Assembly: GCA_019188255.1 (NCBI GenBank)
Contig: JAETXT010000002.1
Coordinates: 5,890,001 to 5,954,000 of the forward strand
Reading direction: 5' to 3'
Length of the DNA stretch: 64,000 nt
DNA from: Verticillium longisporum
Lineage: Eukaryota > Ascomycota > Sordariomycetes > Glomerellales > Plectosphaerellaceae
A program made the position numbers and the translations under genes. Each line of letters opens with the position of its first letter. Positions within the stretch are counted from its first letter, which is position 1. Below the pieces are notes generated by a model that was not told the DNA's origin, did no database searches, and saw nothing but the letters and a program-made list of their open reading frames with translations. Shown in pieces: positions 1 through 10,880 of this stretch.

Positions 1-1760
1 GAAATCGAGATAGATACCTCCGATTTCGCTATTAGAGGATAATTAAGTTAGAGGGACGATTAAGGACGATTATATTTAATAGTATTCTTCTCGAAAAAGC
101 TATACGGATTAGAGCTTAATTATTAGATATACGATAAAGAACTTATAGTAATTATCGAAGCTTTTAAAGAATAGAGAATATATCTCTTTAAAGTATAATA
201 CGAAGTTAAAGTCTATATTAATTATAAGAATCTTATATACTTTATAATAAATAAAGACTTTAATAAACGATAAATTAAATAAGCGGAATTCCTCTCGGAA
301 TTTAACTTTATTATTATCTACTATAAAAGATCTAAGAATAATAGGGTAGATATCTTAAATAAATATTTAAATTATAAATAAATTATACCCTTAAATAATA
401 ACGTAATCCTTATAAATAATAAAAAAGGAAATCTAATCCCGTATTATTATACCTTAATAATTACTATATAAATAAAACCCGCTAAGCTATTTAAGAATAC
501 TATAAAGCTTATTAAATAAGTCTATAAGGCTAAAGCTTATAGATATTAAGGAGTAATAAAAATATTCGCTTAACTTAGAAAATATTACGATTTTAAAGGA
601 ACTAGATAGGATATTATAATAATAATTTATAATTATAACCTCTATAAGAAAAGTAAAATAGAGAGATATAGGCCCTATAGAGAACTTAAAGCATTATTAA
701 TATTAACTATAGCCTAGGAATTAGTCTTACTAGACTTTATTACTAGCTTATTATTATCGAAGGAACCTTTAATTAGGACCTTTTACGATAATATCCTAAT
801 AATCGTCGATAGATTTATTAAATACTCTTACTTTCTCCTATATAAAGCTATAGGAATAGTAGAAGACCTCGCCTATATATTCCTTAAAAATATTATAAAA
901 TAATATAGACTCTTAAAAGAATTAATATTAGATAGAGATAAGCTCTTTATTAATAATTTCTAGAAATTATTTATCGCTTAACTTAGAGCTAAATATAAGC
1001 TATCTATAGCTTTTTACCTATAAATAGATAGATAAATAGAAAAAACGAACTAGATTTTAGAATAATATTTTTAATATTATATTAATTATTAATAAGATAA
1101 CTAAGTTATATTACTACTTATTATATAGTTTATATATAATAGCTTACTAAGCGAGTTAATAAAGGAATTACCTTTCTATATTAATTATAGGTATAACCTA
1201 ATAGCTTATATAGAATACTACGAAGTACTAAATACGCTAAAAGCGATTAATATTACGATTAATATCTATAAGATCTAGGAATAAATTAAGCTCGACCTTA
1301 AGCTTATATATACTAGAATAACTATATACGCTAATAAAATAAAGATAAAAGGACTATCTTTATAAAAGGGAGATAGTATTTACTTTATCCGCTAAAATAT
1401 TAAAACTAAACGATTAAATAATAAATTAGATTTTAAGAAACTAGAACTATTTAAAATTCTTAAGAAATTCTTAAATATTAATTATTACCTTTTATTATTA
1501 AAGAATATAAAGATTTACCCCGTTTTTTATATTATATTACTAGAGCTAATACTATATAATATATTACTCGAAATAAACGTAGAAATCGAAAATACTAACG
1601 AATATAAAATCGAAAGAATCCTCGATTATAGAAAAATAAATAAATAAGAAGAATATTTAATTAAATAAAAGAATTATAAATGTAAAGAAAATATATAGGA
1701 ATTAATTAAGAATTTAAACTATTTATAATTACTCTAAGAATATTATCGCTTAATATAGGA
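1..1760 (+). mobile_element. RIP-degraded Ty3/gypsy pol fragment, copy A (RNase H, integrase, chromodomain)
   Basis: The stretch is very AT-rich and full of stop codons, but conceptual + strand translation still shows retroelement motifs. An RNase H start (EIEIDTSDFAIR) opens at position 1, and FFSKKL and YDKELI follow near 90-150. An integrase core with LDFITSLL and VDRFIKYSY lies near 730-830. A chromodomain-like KIERILDYRK..EEYLIK..NYK is near 1605-1690. This order is that of a chromovirus-type Ty3/gypsy element. The loss of C and G (CA to TA, TG to TA) is the usual mark of RIP, and no functional protein is possible. The fragment is cut by the window edge. Confidence 0.85.
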
Positions 1761-2539
1761 TTAAGGTCGGAAAATTCCTCCTTAAAGCTTAATAAAGATT
1801 AATCTATAATACCGCTAATACCTTACTCCTAAAGGTCCTATATTACGTTAACCTCCTAAGCCTCGAGGCTTAGGTTATCCCCGCTTAGAAGAAGGACGTT
1901 ATCCTCCTTATCTAATTAACGAATTCTATAAATAAATAACTCTTCCTTATAAGCCTTCGCCGCTTTCCGTATTTTACGAAGATAGGATAAACGATTTAAG
2001 GCTATCGCTAACTTTATTTAGAGTACCTCTAACTCTATTTTAGTATCCTTAATCTTAGCTTTTCGCTTCTTCTATTCTATAAGAGCCTTTTTTATTAGAC
2101 GATTATTAGAAAATAGGATTATAACCCTATTAAGGATTAACTTATATATAGAAACTATATTTATACTATTATAAGAGCGATTACGATAAATATACTCCTT
2201 ATAGTGAGAAGAACTAGGGGCGGTCTTATAGATAAGATATCGCTTAAAGTACCCCGTATAAAGTATCTTAATTTCGCTCTCGGAATTAATTAAAGTAGCG
2301 AGCGCTTTTCTTTAATCGGTTTTAATAAACGAATATTTTATAATACGATTTAATATTTTATTATAATTAATAAGGATAATAAGAGAAGAATTACTATAAG
2401 CGGCTAGGACTTATTATTTATAGTTACTAGGATATTAGCCTAGAGGAGGAGTATTATATAATAATTAAAGAAGTAGAGTAACTACGAATTAATAATCTCG
2501 TAATTAAGGAGCGCGATAAAATAAGAATCGGGCCTACTT
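1761..2539. repeat. AT-rich RIP-degraded DNA, post-integrase and unassigned
   Basis: This block has the same base composition as its neighbours and no open frame longer than a few dozen codons. It lies between the chromodomain end of copy A and an LTR-like segment. It is probably the 3' non-coding part of the same element, but I see no motif that proves it. A local hairpin occurs around 1850-1885 (cctcgagg core). Confidence 0.5.
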
Positions 2540-2936
2540 AGTAAAATACGTAATAGCTTACTTAGATATAAAGGGTAAGTTATCGGGCTTACTAAGGACG
2601 CTATAATAAACTAGGGAATAGTTTATAGGATAATATACCGTAATCTTAATATTATAGATCATTAATAACTAATTAATAAGCTATTTAATATAAGCTTACT
2701 ATTTAATATAATAAAGATAGGATAATAGGTATATAAGGACGGATATTCTAGACTTATAGATATATTCTTTCTTACGATAGTAATTAATCTAAGTCTTACT
2801 TTATATTTATTATAACGAGTACGTAACGCTTTACGATACTATATCGTCTTAGAGTTATAACCTAAGCTTCTATAAATAGTAACCCTAACCCTCTAATAGT
2901 ATTCCCCCTTCGGAAGCTACTAGGTCGTAATAATTC
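2540..2936 (+). repeat. RIP-degraded LTR of the gypsy family, inverted relative to the young LTR
   Basis: The right end, 2905-2936, is the reverse complement of the start of the intact LTR at 8469 (cttccgaaggggg next to ttacgacct), with only C-to-T and G-to-A type differences. The match runs leftwards for several hundred bases. The left limit is estimated from the 434-bp length of the intact LTR. Confidence 0.6.
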
Positions 2937-4890
2937 TCTACCCTTAACGCCTACGAATACTACGTAGAAAGTAACCTAGTATTTATAGGGGTAGCTTTTA
3001 ACGTAGACTAGCCCTCCTTAGGGTTAGGGGAGCTATTAGAGGAGTCTAGTATTAATAGAACTACTATAGTAGTTACGGGCAATTTAGGTTCTTAATAAGC
3101 TCTTATATATTTTCTTTATATTTATAGCCTTTCTATTTAATAAGATATTCGCTTTATTTATCCGTTCTCCTATAATCGATAATTCTCTCGATTTCGTATT
3201 CATTTATATTTTCTACTTCTATACTAATTACGAGTAATATATTTAATCGTACTAGTTCTAAAAGTATTATATAAAAAATAGGGTAAATCTTTATATTCTC
3301 TAATAATAAGAGGTAATAATTAATATCTAAGAGTTTCTTAAGAATTTTAAAAGGTCCTAATTTCTTAAAATCTAATTTATCGTTTAATCGTTTAGTTTTA
3401 ATATTTTAGCGGATAAAATAAATACTACCTCCTTCTTATAAAGATAGTCCCTTTATCCTTATTTTATTAATATATATAATTATTCTAATATATATAAGCT
3501 CGAGGTCGAGCTTAATCTAGTCCTAGATCTTATAGATACTAGCTATAATATTAATTACTTTTAATATATCTAGTACTTTATAGCGTTCTATATAAGCTAT
3601 TAGGTTATATTTATAATTAATATAGAAGGGTAATTCCTTTATAGACTCGCTTAGTAAGCTATTATATATAAACTATATAATAAGTAATAATATAATCTAA
3701 TTATCCTATTAATAGTTAATATAATTTTAGAGGTATTACTTTAAAGTCTAGTTTATTCTTTCCGTTTATCTATCTATTTATAAATAAAAAGCTATAGATA
3801 GTTTATATTTAGCTCTAAGTTAAGCGATAAAAAATTTCTAGAAATTACTAATAAAGAGCTTATCTCTATTTAATATTAATTCTTTTAAGAGTCTATATTA
3901 TCCTATAATATTTCTAAGGAAGATATAAACGAGGTTTTCTATTATTCTTATAGCTTTATATAGGAGAAAATATAAATATTTAGTAAATCGGTCTACGATT
4001 ATTAGGATATTATTATAAGAGGTCCTAATTAAAGGTTCCTTTAATAATAATAAATTAATAATAAAGTCTAATAAGATTAACTCCTAGGCTATTATTAATA
4101 TTAATAAAGCCTTAAATTCTCTATAAAGCTTATACCTTTCTATTTTACTCTTTTTATAAAGGTCGTAATTATAAATAATTATTATAATATCTTATCTAGT
4201 TCCTTTAAAGTTATAGTATTTCTTAAATCGAGCGAAGGTCTTTATTACTCCTTAATACTTATAAGCTTTAGCTTTATAGATTTATCGAATTAGTTCTAGT
4301 ACTTCTATAAATAATCTAATAGGTATTATATAAATAGTAATTATTAGTATTTAATAATAAGGGATAAGATTCCCTTCTTTATCTTTTATTAGGATAATAT
4401 TAATATTAAAGGGTATATTTTATTTATAATCTAAATATCTATTTAGAATATCTACTTTATTATTCTTAGATCTTTTATAATAAATAATAATAAAGTTAAA
4501 TTCCGAAAAGAATTCTATTTATCTTATTTAGCGTTTATTAAAGTCTTTATTTATTATAAAGTATATAAGATTTTTATAATCGATATAGACTTTAACTTTA
4601 TATCGTATTCTAGAGAGATACGTTCTCTATTCTTTAAAGGCTTCGATAATTATTATAAATTCTTTATCGTATATTTAATAATTAAGCTCTAATCTATATA
4701 GCTTCTTCGAGAAGAACGCTATTAAGTATAAGCGTCCTTAATCGTCCCTTTACTTTAATTATCCTCTAATAATAAAGTTAGAGGTATCTATCTCGATTTC
4801 TATAGGTTTTTTAAAGTTTATTATTTAAAGGACTAATTCGCTAAGGACAGTATTAATAATTTAGTAAAATGCCTTTTCTTAGGGTTTATT
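2937..4890 (-). mobile_element. RIP-degraded Ty3/gypsy pol fragment, copy B
   Basis: This is the reverse complement of copy A. The chromodomain end lies near 3150-3240, the integrase region around 3700-4200 and the RNase H start near 4800. Minus-strand translation again gives the EIEIDTS and FSKKL-like motifs. Differences from copy A are mostly transitions, as expected of RIP acting on duplicated copies. Copies A and B therefore lie tail to tail around the LTR-like segment. No coding capacity remains. Confidence 0.8.
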
Positions 4891-5705
4891 CTATATAAAT
4901 TCTATTTCCTTAATTATAAAGCTTATTAAAAGATTAATAATTTTATTATATCCTTTTAAGAATCGTTAATAGAAGTTAATAAAACCGAGGAATACTTTAA
5001 CGTCCTTAACGTTCTTTAATATAACGTTAAGGATATTAAAGTATTCTTTAATTTTATTAACTTCTATTAATAATTCTTAAAAGGATATAATAAGATTATT
5101 AATCTTTTAATAAGCTTTATAATTAAGGAAATAGAGTTTATATAGAATAAACCCTAAGAAAAAGCATTTCGCTAAATTATCGATATTATCCTTAATAAAT
5201 TAGTCCTCTAAATAATAGACTTTAAAAAACCTATAGAAATCGAGATAGATACCTCTAACTTTATTATTAGAGGATAATTAAGATAAAGGGACGATTAAGG
5301 ACGCTTATATTTAATAGTATTCTTCTCGAAGAAGCTATATAGATTAAAGCTTAATTATTAAATATACGATGAAGAATTTATAATAATTATCGAAGCCTTT
5401 AAAGAATAGAGAATATATCTCTTTAGAATATAATATAAAGTTAAAGTCTATATTAATTATAAGAATCTTATATATTTTATAATAAATAAAGACTTTAATA
5501 AACGCTAAATTAGATAAATAGAATTCCTTTTAGAATTTAACTTTATTATTATCTATTATAAAAGATCTAAGAATAATAAAATAGATATTCTAAATAGATA
5601 TTTAGATTATAAATAAAATATATCCTTTAATATTAATATTATTTTAGCGAAAGATAAAGAAGGGAACTTTATCCTTTATTATTAAACGCTAATAGTTATT
5701 ATTTA
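4340..5705. repeat. Large palindrome, arms about 680 bp
   Basis: Sequence left of about 5015 is repeated as its reverse complement right of about 5021. For example, a 4955-5010 stretch with ttaatagaagttaataaaa mirrors 5045-5095, and gaaatcgagatagatacct at 5236 mirrors its complement near 4780-4800. The central loop is under about 10 bases. The arms are the RNase H regions of copies B and C. Beyond 5705 the right arm stops abruptly while the left continues as copy B. Confidence 0.85.
5020..5705 (+). mobile_element. RIP-degraded Ty3/gypsy RNase H fragment, copy C
   Basis: This is the right arm of the palindrome. It carries the RNase H start motif at 5236 and the YDEEFIIIIEAFK-like stretch near 5365-5400 on the + strand. 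It ends inside the RNase H-integrase spacer, where GC-normal sequence of opposite orientation begins. Confidence 0.8.
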
Positions 5706-6543
5706 TATAGAGAATCGGGTATCCTGCTGGGGATGTCGATGGTCGGATGTATCCTTTTCTGAGGTTCTCCTTGAGATACTCGTCGAGAGTATCCATCTGT
5801 CGAGGGTTCAATCCGTAGATCTTGTTGAATCGGGGGCTCTCCCCTTCCTTGATTGGGATTTCGTGGTCGTAGTGTGTGTGCTTAGGTAGCACCGTGTCGA
5901 CTTCTTCCCTGAAGATCTTTTCGTACTTCCAGTATTCCTTGGGTACGTTCTGCAGTCTTTCTTGCTGTTCTGTTGTGAGCTCCTCCGGGGTTGTCTCCTC
6001 TGAGTTGTCCCTATTCGTGAGGGCTAGTTGGAGGTCGCTTGAGAGACCGCTCGTGGGTCTTTCCTCAGGGGCTGACGTACTCCACTGGACGCGGCCAGCT
6101 GTCCAGTCAATCTGAGGGTTCCATTGTCTGAGCCATGGGATGCCTAGGATGATTTGTTTTCCTCCCATGTTGGTGATGTCGAAGGTTATGTGACCTTGAC
6201 GGCGAGAGATGAACACCTGGAGGGGCGCAGTCTCCGTGTTCACGATCCCTCCTCCGTATGAGACCGCTTGTCCTTCCACCGTGCTGAGTTGATAGGGTTC
6301 CTCCTTATATTTCCATGTGATCTTATTCTTGTTGATGTATTCGGGGCTCATGTAGTTGCCCTGGGCGCCGCTGTCTAGTAGCGCGCTTGCCCATCGTCCT
6401 CCTACGTTTACTCTCACGTAGAGGTGATTCGTGCCGTGGGTTCGTTCGGCTGAGCAGATCGCTCTTACTTCCTTCGTCGGTCGTTGTCCCTGTCCGACCG
6501 ACGCTTGCCTTTTCCCGAAGGCGGCGGCATGGTAGGTGGCCAC
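5706..6543 (-). pseudogene. gypsy pol fragment: aspartic protease and start of reverse transcriptase
   Basis: This is an open frame of about 280 residues. The protease core is ALLDSGAQGNYMSPEYI, with the catalytic D-S-G, followed by a hydrophobic IILGIPWLRQWNP stretch typical of retropepsins. A linker leads to the RT entry motif YIRPSTSPAGYPILY. The frame then runs into AT-rich palindrome DNA and stops at 5689. The RT catalytic YxDD box is missing. Upstream, this frame overlaps the preceding gag-pol frame by about 80 bases, so it was once part of one polyprotein. Confidence 0.85.
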
Positions 6544-7178
6544 GTTGTGTTTAGATTGCTTGGGTCGAGGTTGTCGTCGTCCTTATAATGGACCCTGAAG
6601 AGTGGCTTCTTGACGTGTTTCATACGGTGAAGCCTCCAATCTCTGGCCTTGGCCATATAGTGCTTTATGCACGCGTCATTATCGCAGTCCTCCCATCTGG
6701 CATGGTCTTGGTAGCATTTGTCGTGATAAGCGGGGTCTGGTCGGAACGTGAGCCGACCTTGACTGTATTCGTCCATGTGTAGGATCCATTTGCGACTTTC
6801 CTGTTCGAACTCTACCGTTACTCGTGGCTCGGTCCAGTGGTTGCGCGGGAGAAACCGGTGCGCGGCTTTCTCTTTGAAATGATATTCGCAGTCGTCGTAG
6901 ACACATTCGGGCCAAAACAACTGATAGTGTTGTTCGTGGGCGTGGTGGAGTGCTGGATGGTCTCCTACCATGAGTCGTACGTTTTCTTTCGTGCTTTCTT
7001 GCTTTCGGGCGCTGGCCTTCCATGGCTTGGTCCCGTAGTAGATGAGTTCGTCCCACGGTACAAGGGGATCGTAATCCTCACTAGGGTTGCTAACGGCGTA
7101 GGTCTGTGTTGGGATGTGGAGTTGAAGTTGTCCCAACGGGGTTCCTCCTTCTGGCTTGCTTGCGTGTATTCGTCCCAT
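6465..7178 (-). pseudogene. gypsy gag-pol linker frame
   Basis: This frame of about 237 residues bridges the gag C-terminus and the protease frame. It is acidic and aromatic-rich (VPWDELIYYG, WPECVYDDCEYHF). The frame switch from gag lies in the overlap at 6965-7178, near the GGAACCCCG stretch around 7138. Either a programmed gag-pol frameshift or a later indel would explain it. The RIP-mutated copy at 8903-9130 covers only its upstream end. Confidence 0.6.
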
Positions 7179-8437
7179 TCCTCGTTGCTCATAAGTCCAA
7201 CGTGGGGTGCGGCCTGTGGTTCCGGGTGAGCTTGTTCATAAGCCCTTTCTTCGTCTGTATCGATTTCCTGGGTCTCCGGCGTTACTTGCTGGGCCCATTT
7301 CTGAATTCGTCTTTCCTTCCTGGTGGTGACCATCATGGCCAGGGTTCTTTGTCCCGTAGGTGCCCTGGGGAACCATCCATTCTGTTCCTTACTGTCCTTG
7401 TGGGTCAGGCAATCATCCTGGTAACAGAAGGTCCAGTTAGTTTTGGCATGGTCCTGGTGTTGAGTATGGTTGAGCTGTCGTTCGTTTACGGGTTTCCAGG
7501 GCTTCTTAGGTTGCCGGCATTCTCGAGCCATATGCCCGTTTTTGCCGCAGTTGTAGCATTTCATGTCCTTGAGATCCTTCGGTTTGCCATGTCTGGTATT
7601 GTCGAGCTGCATGGGTCCTGCATGGGTGGTCTGTCCCCAAGCCGTGCTGACGCGGGGTTTGTCGTGCTGGTACTTGCGTCCTTGATTGGATCGGTGGTGG
7701 GGAATGCGAGGGTTCCATGGTCCTATAGCGGGCTTTCGTCCCTTTTCTATTCTGCGTTCGTACTGGCGATCGTCGATTTTGACGGCCATGGCGATGTACT
7801 CGGTGAGGGTTTCGGGTCTATCCTCCCGGATGAGGTCGTCCTTGACGGCGTCTTTGAGTCCTTCGTAGAAACGGGCCATGAGAGCGGACTCTGTCCAATC
7901 GAGTCGACTGGCTAAGAGTCGAAACTCCGTGGCGTACTTAGTGGCTGGCCCGGTCTGTTTGAGCTGAAGGATTTTTCTTTCGTTTTGTCGTTCCTCGTCC
8001 ACGTCCCCAAACGCTCCTTTAATGGCTTCTTCGAATGCGTTCATACCTGCGTAGATGTCCTGGGTGGCCTGCTTCATATCTTCTTTCTTGGTGTGGGTGG
8101 AATAGTCCCTAATGAAGGGTTCGAACCAGTGCAAGGCGTCCCCTTTGAGGTAAGAGGAGGCGTTGGCGACCTTCTCGCCCCAGTACTTAAGTTGGCCCTC
8201 ATTGGCTTTGTGGTACTGGCGTACCTGGGTGATGAAAGACTGAAGTGCCCTAGGGTTGCCGTCGAATGACTGAGGGGAAGAGCCTTCATGCTCGTTCCGC
8301 CTTGAAGTTGTTGCATTGAGGCTCGGAGCTGTTCGTTCTCCGAACGGAGCTCCTGGATCATAGCGGCCAAGTTGCTGGCGCTGTTTCCGACGCTGTTGGT
8401 GGACATTGTTCCTGTGGTAAGTATTGCTCAGTGTCAC
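6965..8437 (-). pseudogene. gypsy gag with CCHC zinc knuckle
   Basis: The frame encodes a retrotransposon capsid: FDGNPRALQSFITQVRQY, then WFEPFIRDY, then FYEGLKDAVKDDL. A nucleocapsid knuckle CYNCGKNGHMARECRQP (C-x2-C-x4-H-x4-C) follows. The natural N-terminus is more likely the coiled segment that begins at 8406 in another frame (MSTNSVGNSASNL, then ELRSENEQLRASM). Joining it to the capsid frame needs a one-base shift near 8275. The gene is probably inactive. Confidence 0.8.
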
Positions 8438-8468
8438 AAGGTAAACCTACTGAACAAGAGTGATCAAA

Positions 8469-8902
8469 ATGTTACGACCTGGCAGCTTCCGAAGGGGGAA
8501 CACTGTCAGAGGGTTAGGGTTGCTGTTTGCAGAAGCTTAGGTTGTGACTCTGAGACGATGTGGTGTCGTAAGGCGTTGCGCACTCGTTACAATGGATACA
8601 AGGTAAGACTTAGATTGATCACTGTCGTGAGAAAGAATGTATCTACAAGTACCGAATGCCCGTCCTTATATACCTGTCATTCTGTCCTTGTCGTGTTGGG
8701 TTGGTGAGTCCATGTTGGATGGCTCACCTTTCTTGTCGTGATCCTGTTGCTTGGGTCACGGTGTGGTTAGTGACCGGATCACTTTGAGAATCGTGATCTG
8801 GTCACGGTCACGTGAGTGATCCTGTGGGTCCGTGCGGCGCGTCCGATCGCCTGCGGGGTGTCCTGCCTGGTGTCCTGGTGACGACCGGGCTGGGGCGTTA
8901 CA
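8469..8902 (-). repeat. 5' LTR of the young gypsy element (about 434 bp)
   Basis: On the minus strand it begins TGTAACGCCCC at 8902 and ends GGTCGTAACA at 8469, giving TG..CA ends. It lies just upstream of gag. A RIP-mutated homologue begins at 10418 with the same end sequence. No classical tRNA primer site (TGG start) follows the LTR, so priming may be atypical. No second LTR of this copy is present in the window. Confidence 0.75.
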
Positions 8903-10417
8903 ATAATCTCCTATTATAAGTTATACGTTTTCTTTTATATTTTCTTACTTTTAAGCGCTAGCCTTCTATAGCTTAATCCTATAATAGATAAATTCGTCCT
9001 ATAATATAAAGGGATCGTAATCCTTATTAGAGTTATTAATAATATAAATCTATATTAAGATATAGAGTTAAAGTTATCTTAATAAGGGTTCCTCTTTCTA
9101 GCTTATTTATATATATTTATCCTATTCTTTATTATTTATAAATCTAATATAGGGTATAGCTTATAATTCTAAGTAAGCTTATTTATAAGCCCTTTCTTCG
9201 TTTATATCGATTTCCTAAATCTCTAGTATTATTTATTAAGCCTATTTCTAAATTTATCTTTCCTTTTTAATAATAATTATTATAATTAGGGTTCTTTATC
9301 CTATAAATACCTTAAAGAATTATCTATTCTATTCTTTATTATCCTTATAAATTAAATAATTATCTTAATAATAAAAGGTCTAATTAATTTTAATATAATC
9401 TTAATATTAAATATAATTAAGCTATTATTTATTTATAGGTTTCTAGGGCTTCTTAAATTATTAATATTCTCGAGCTATATATTTATTTTTATTATAATTA
9501 TAGTATTTTATATCTTTAAGATCCTTTAATTTATTATATTTAATATTATTAAGCTCTATAGGTCCTATATAAGTAATTTATCCTTAAGCTATATTAATAT
9601 AGGGTTTATTATATTAATATTTATATCTTTAATTAGATTAATAATAAGGAATACGAGGATTCTATAATCCTATAATAGGCTTTCGTCCTTTTTCTATTCT
9701 ATATTTATATTAGCGATTATCGATCTTAATAATTATAATAATATACTTAGTAAAGGTTTTAGGTCTATCCTCTTAGATAAGGTCGTCCTTAATAACGTCT
9801 TTAAATCTTTTATAGAAATAAGCTATTAAAGCGGATTCTATTTAATCGAGTCGATTAGCTAAGAATCGAAATTCTATAATATATTTAATAGCTAGCTTAA
9901 TCTATTTAAGCTAAAGGATTTTTCTTTCGTTTTATTATTCTTTATCTATATCCTTAAATATTCTTTTAATAACTTCTTTAAATATATTTATATTAATATA
10001 AATATCCTAAATAGCTTATTTTATATCTTCTTTCTTAGTATAAGTAGAATAGTCTTTAATAAAGGGTTCGAATTAATATAAAGCATCCCCTTTAAAGTAA
10101 GAGGAGGTATTAGTAACCTTCTCGCCCTAGTACTTAAATTAGCCCTTATTAGCTTTATAGTATTAGCGTACCTAGGTAATAAAAGACTAAAGTGCTCTAG
10201 GGTTATTATTAAATAATTAAAGGGGAAGAGCTTTTATATTTATTCCGCTTTAAAATTATTATATTAAAACTCGGAGCTATTTATTCTCTAAATAGAGCTC
10301 CTAGATTATAGCGGCTAAGTTATTAGCGCTATTTCTGATACTATTAATAGATATTATTCTTATAGTAAGTATTACTTAGTATTATAAAGTAAACCTATTA
10401 AATAAGAGTAATTAAAA
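8903..10417 (-). mobile_element. RIP-mutated copy of gypsy gag
   Basis: The sequence aligns base for base with 6957-8468 of the young element. For instance, tctcctaccatgagtcgtac at 6960 becomes tctcctattataagttatac at 8907. Almost all differences are C-to-T or G-to-A on the + strand, mostly CA to TA and TG to TA. The stop-free frame is destroyed. The homology begins exactly where the young LTR ends, which suggests the young element inserted into this older relative. Confidence 0.9.
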
Positions 10418-10880
10418 TATTACGACCTAATAGCTTCTAAAAGGGGAATATTATTAGAAGGTTAGGGTTACTATTTATAGAAGCTTAAGTTATAACTCTA
10501 AGACGATATAATATCGTAAAGCATTATATATTTATTATAATAGATATAAACTAAGATTTAGATTAATTATTATTATAAGAAAGAATATATCTATAAGTAT
10601 AGAATGCCCGTCCTTATATACCTATCTATCCTATCCTTATTATTAAGTAATAAGCTTATATTAGATAGCTTACTTATTAATCGTTAATAATCTATAATAT
10701 TAGGATTATAGTATATTATCTAGTAAGCTAGCCCTTAGCTTATTATTATATCCCTACTAAGCTAACGGCTTATTACTATATCTAGGTAAGCTATTACGTA
10801 CTCTGCTTAGTAGGTCCGCTTCTTATCTTATCGTGTTTCCTAATTGCGGGTCGTTAACTCGTGGCCACCCTGCTTCCTTA
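10418..10880 (-). repeat. RIP-mutated LTR of the gypsy family
   Basis: It matches the LTR at 8469 onwards (tattacgacctaatagcttc against tgttacgacctggcagcttc), and conserved blocks such as gaatgcccgtccttatatac near 10602 are shared. The far end is blurred. A short GC-richer patch (10800-10880) precedes further AT-rich DNA. Confidence 0.75.

Larger units (their letters stand above)
5706..8902 (-). mobile_element. Relatively unmutated Ty3/gypsy retrotransposon fragment (5' LTR, gag, protease, start of RT)
   Basis: The minus strand reads LTR (8902-8469), gag with a CCHC knuckle, an aspartic protease with DSGAQ, and the first residues of reverse transcriptase (RPSTSPAGYPILY), where it is cut off at 5706. 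Base composition is GC-normal, in sharp contrast to both flanks, so RIP has hardly touched this copy. The coding region is spread over three overlapping frames, so indels or frameshifts are present. RNase H, integrase and the 3' LTR are absent here, so the element is not autonomous. Confidence 0.9.
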
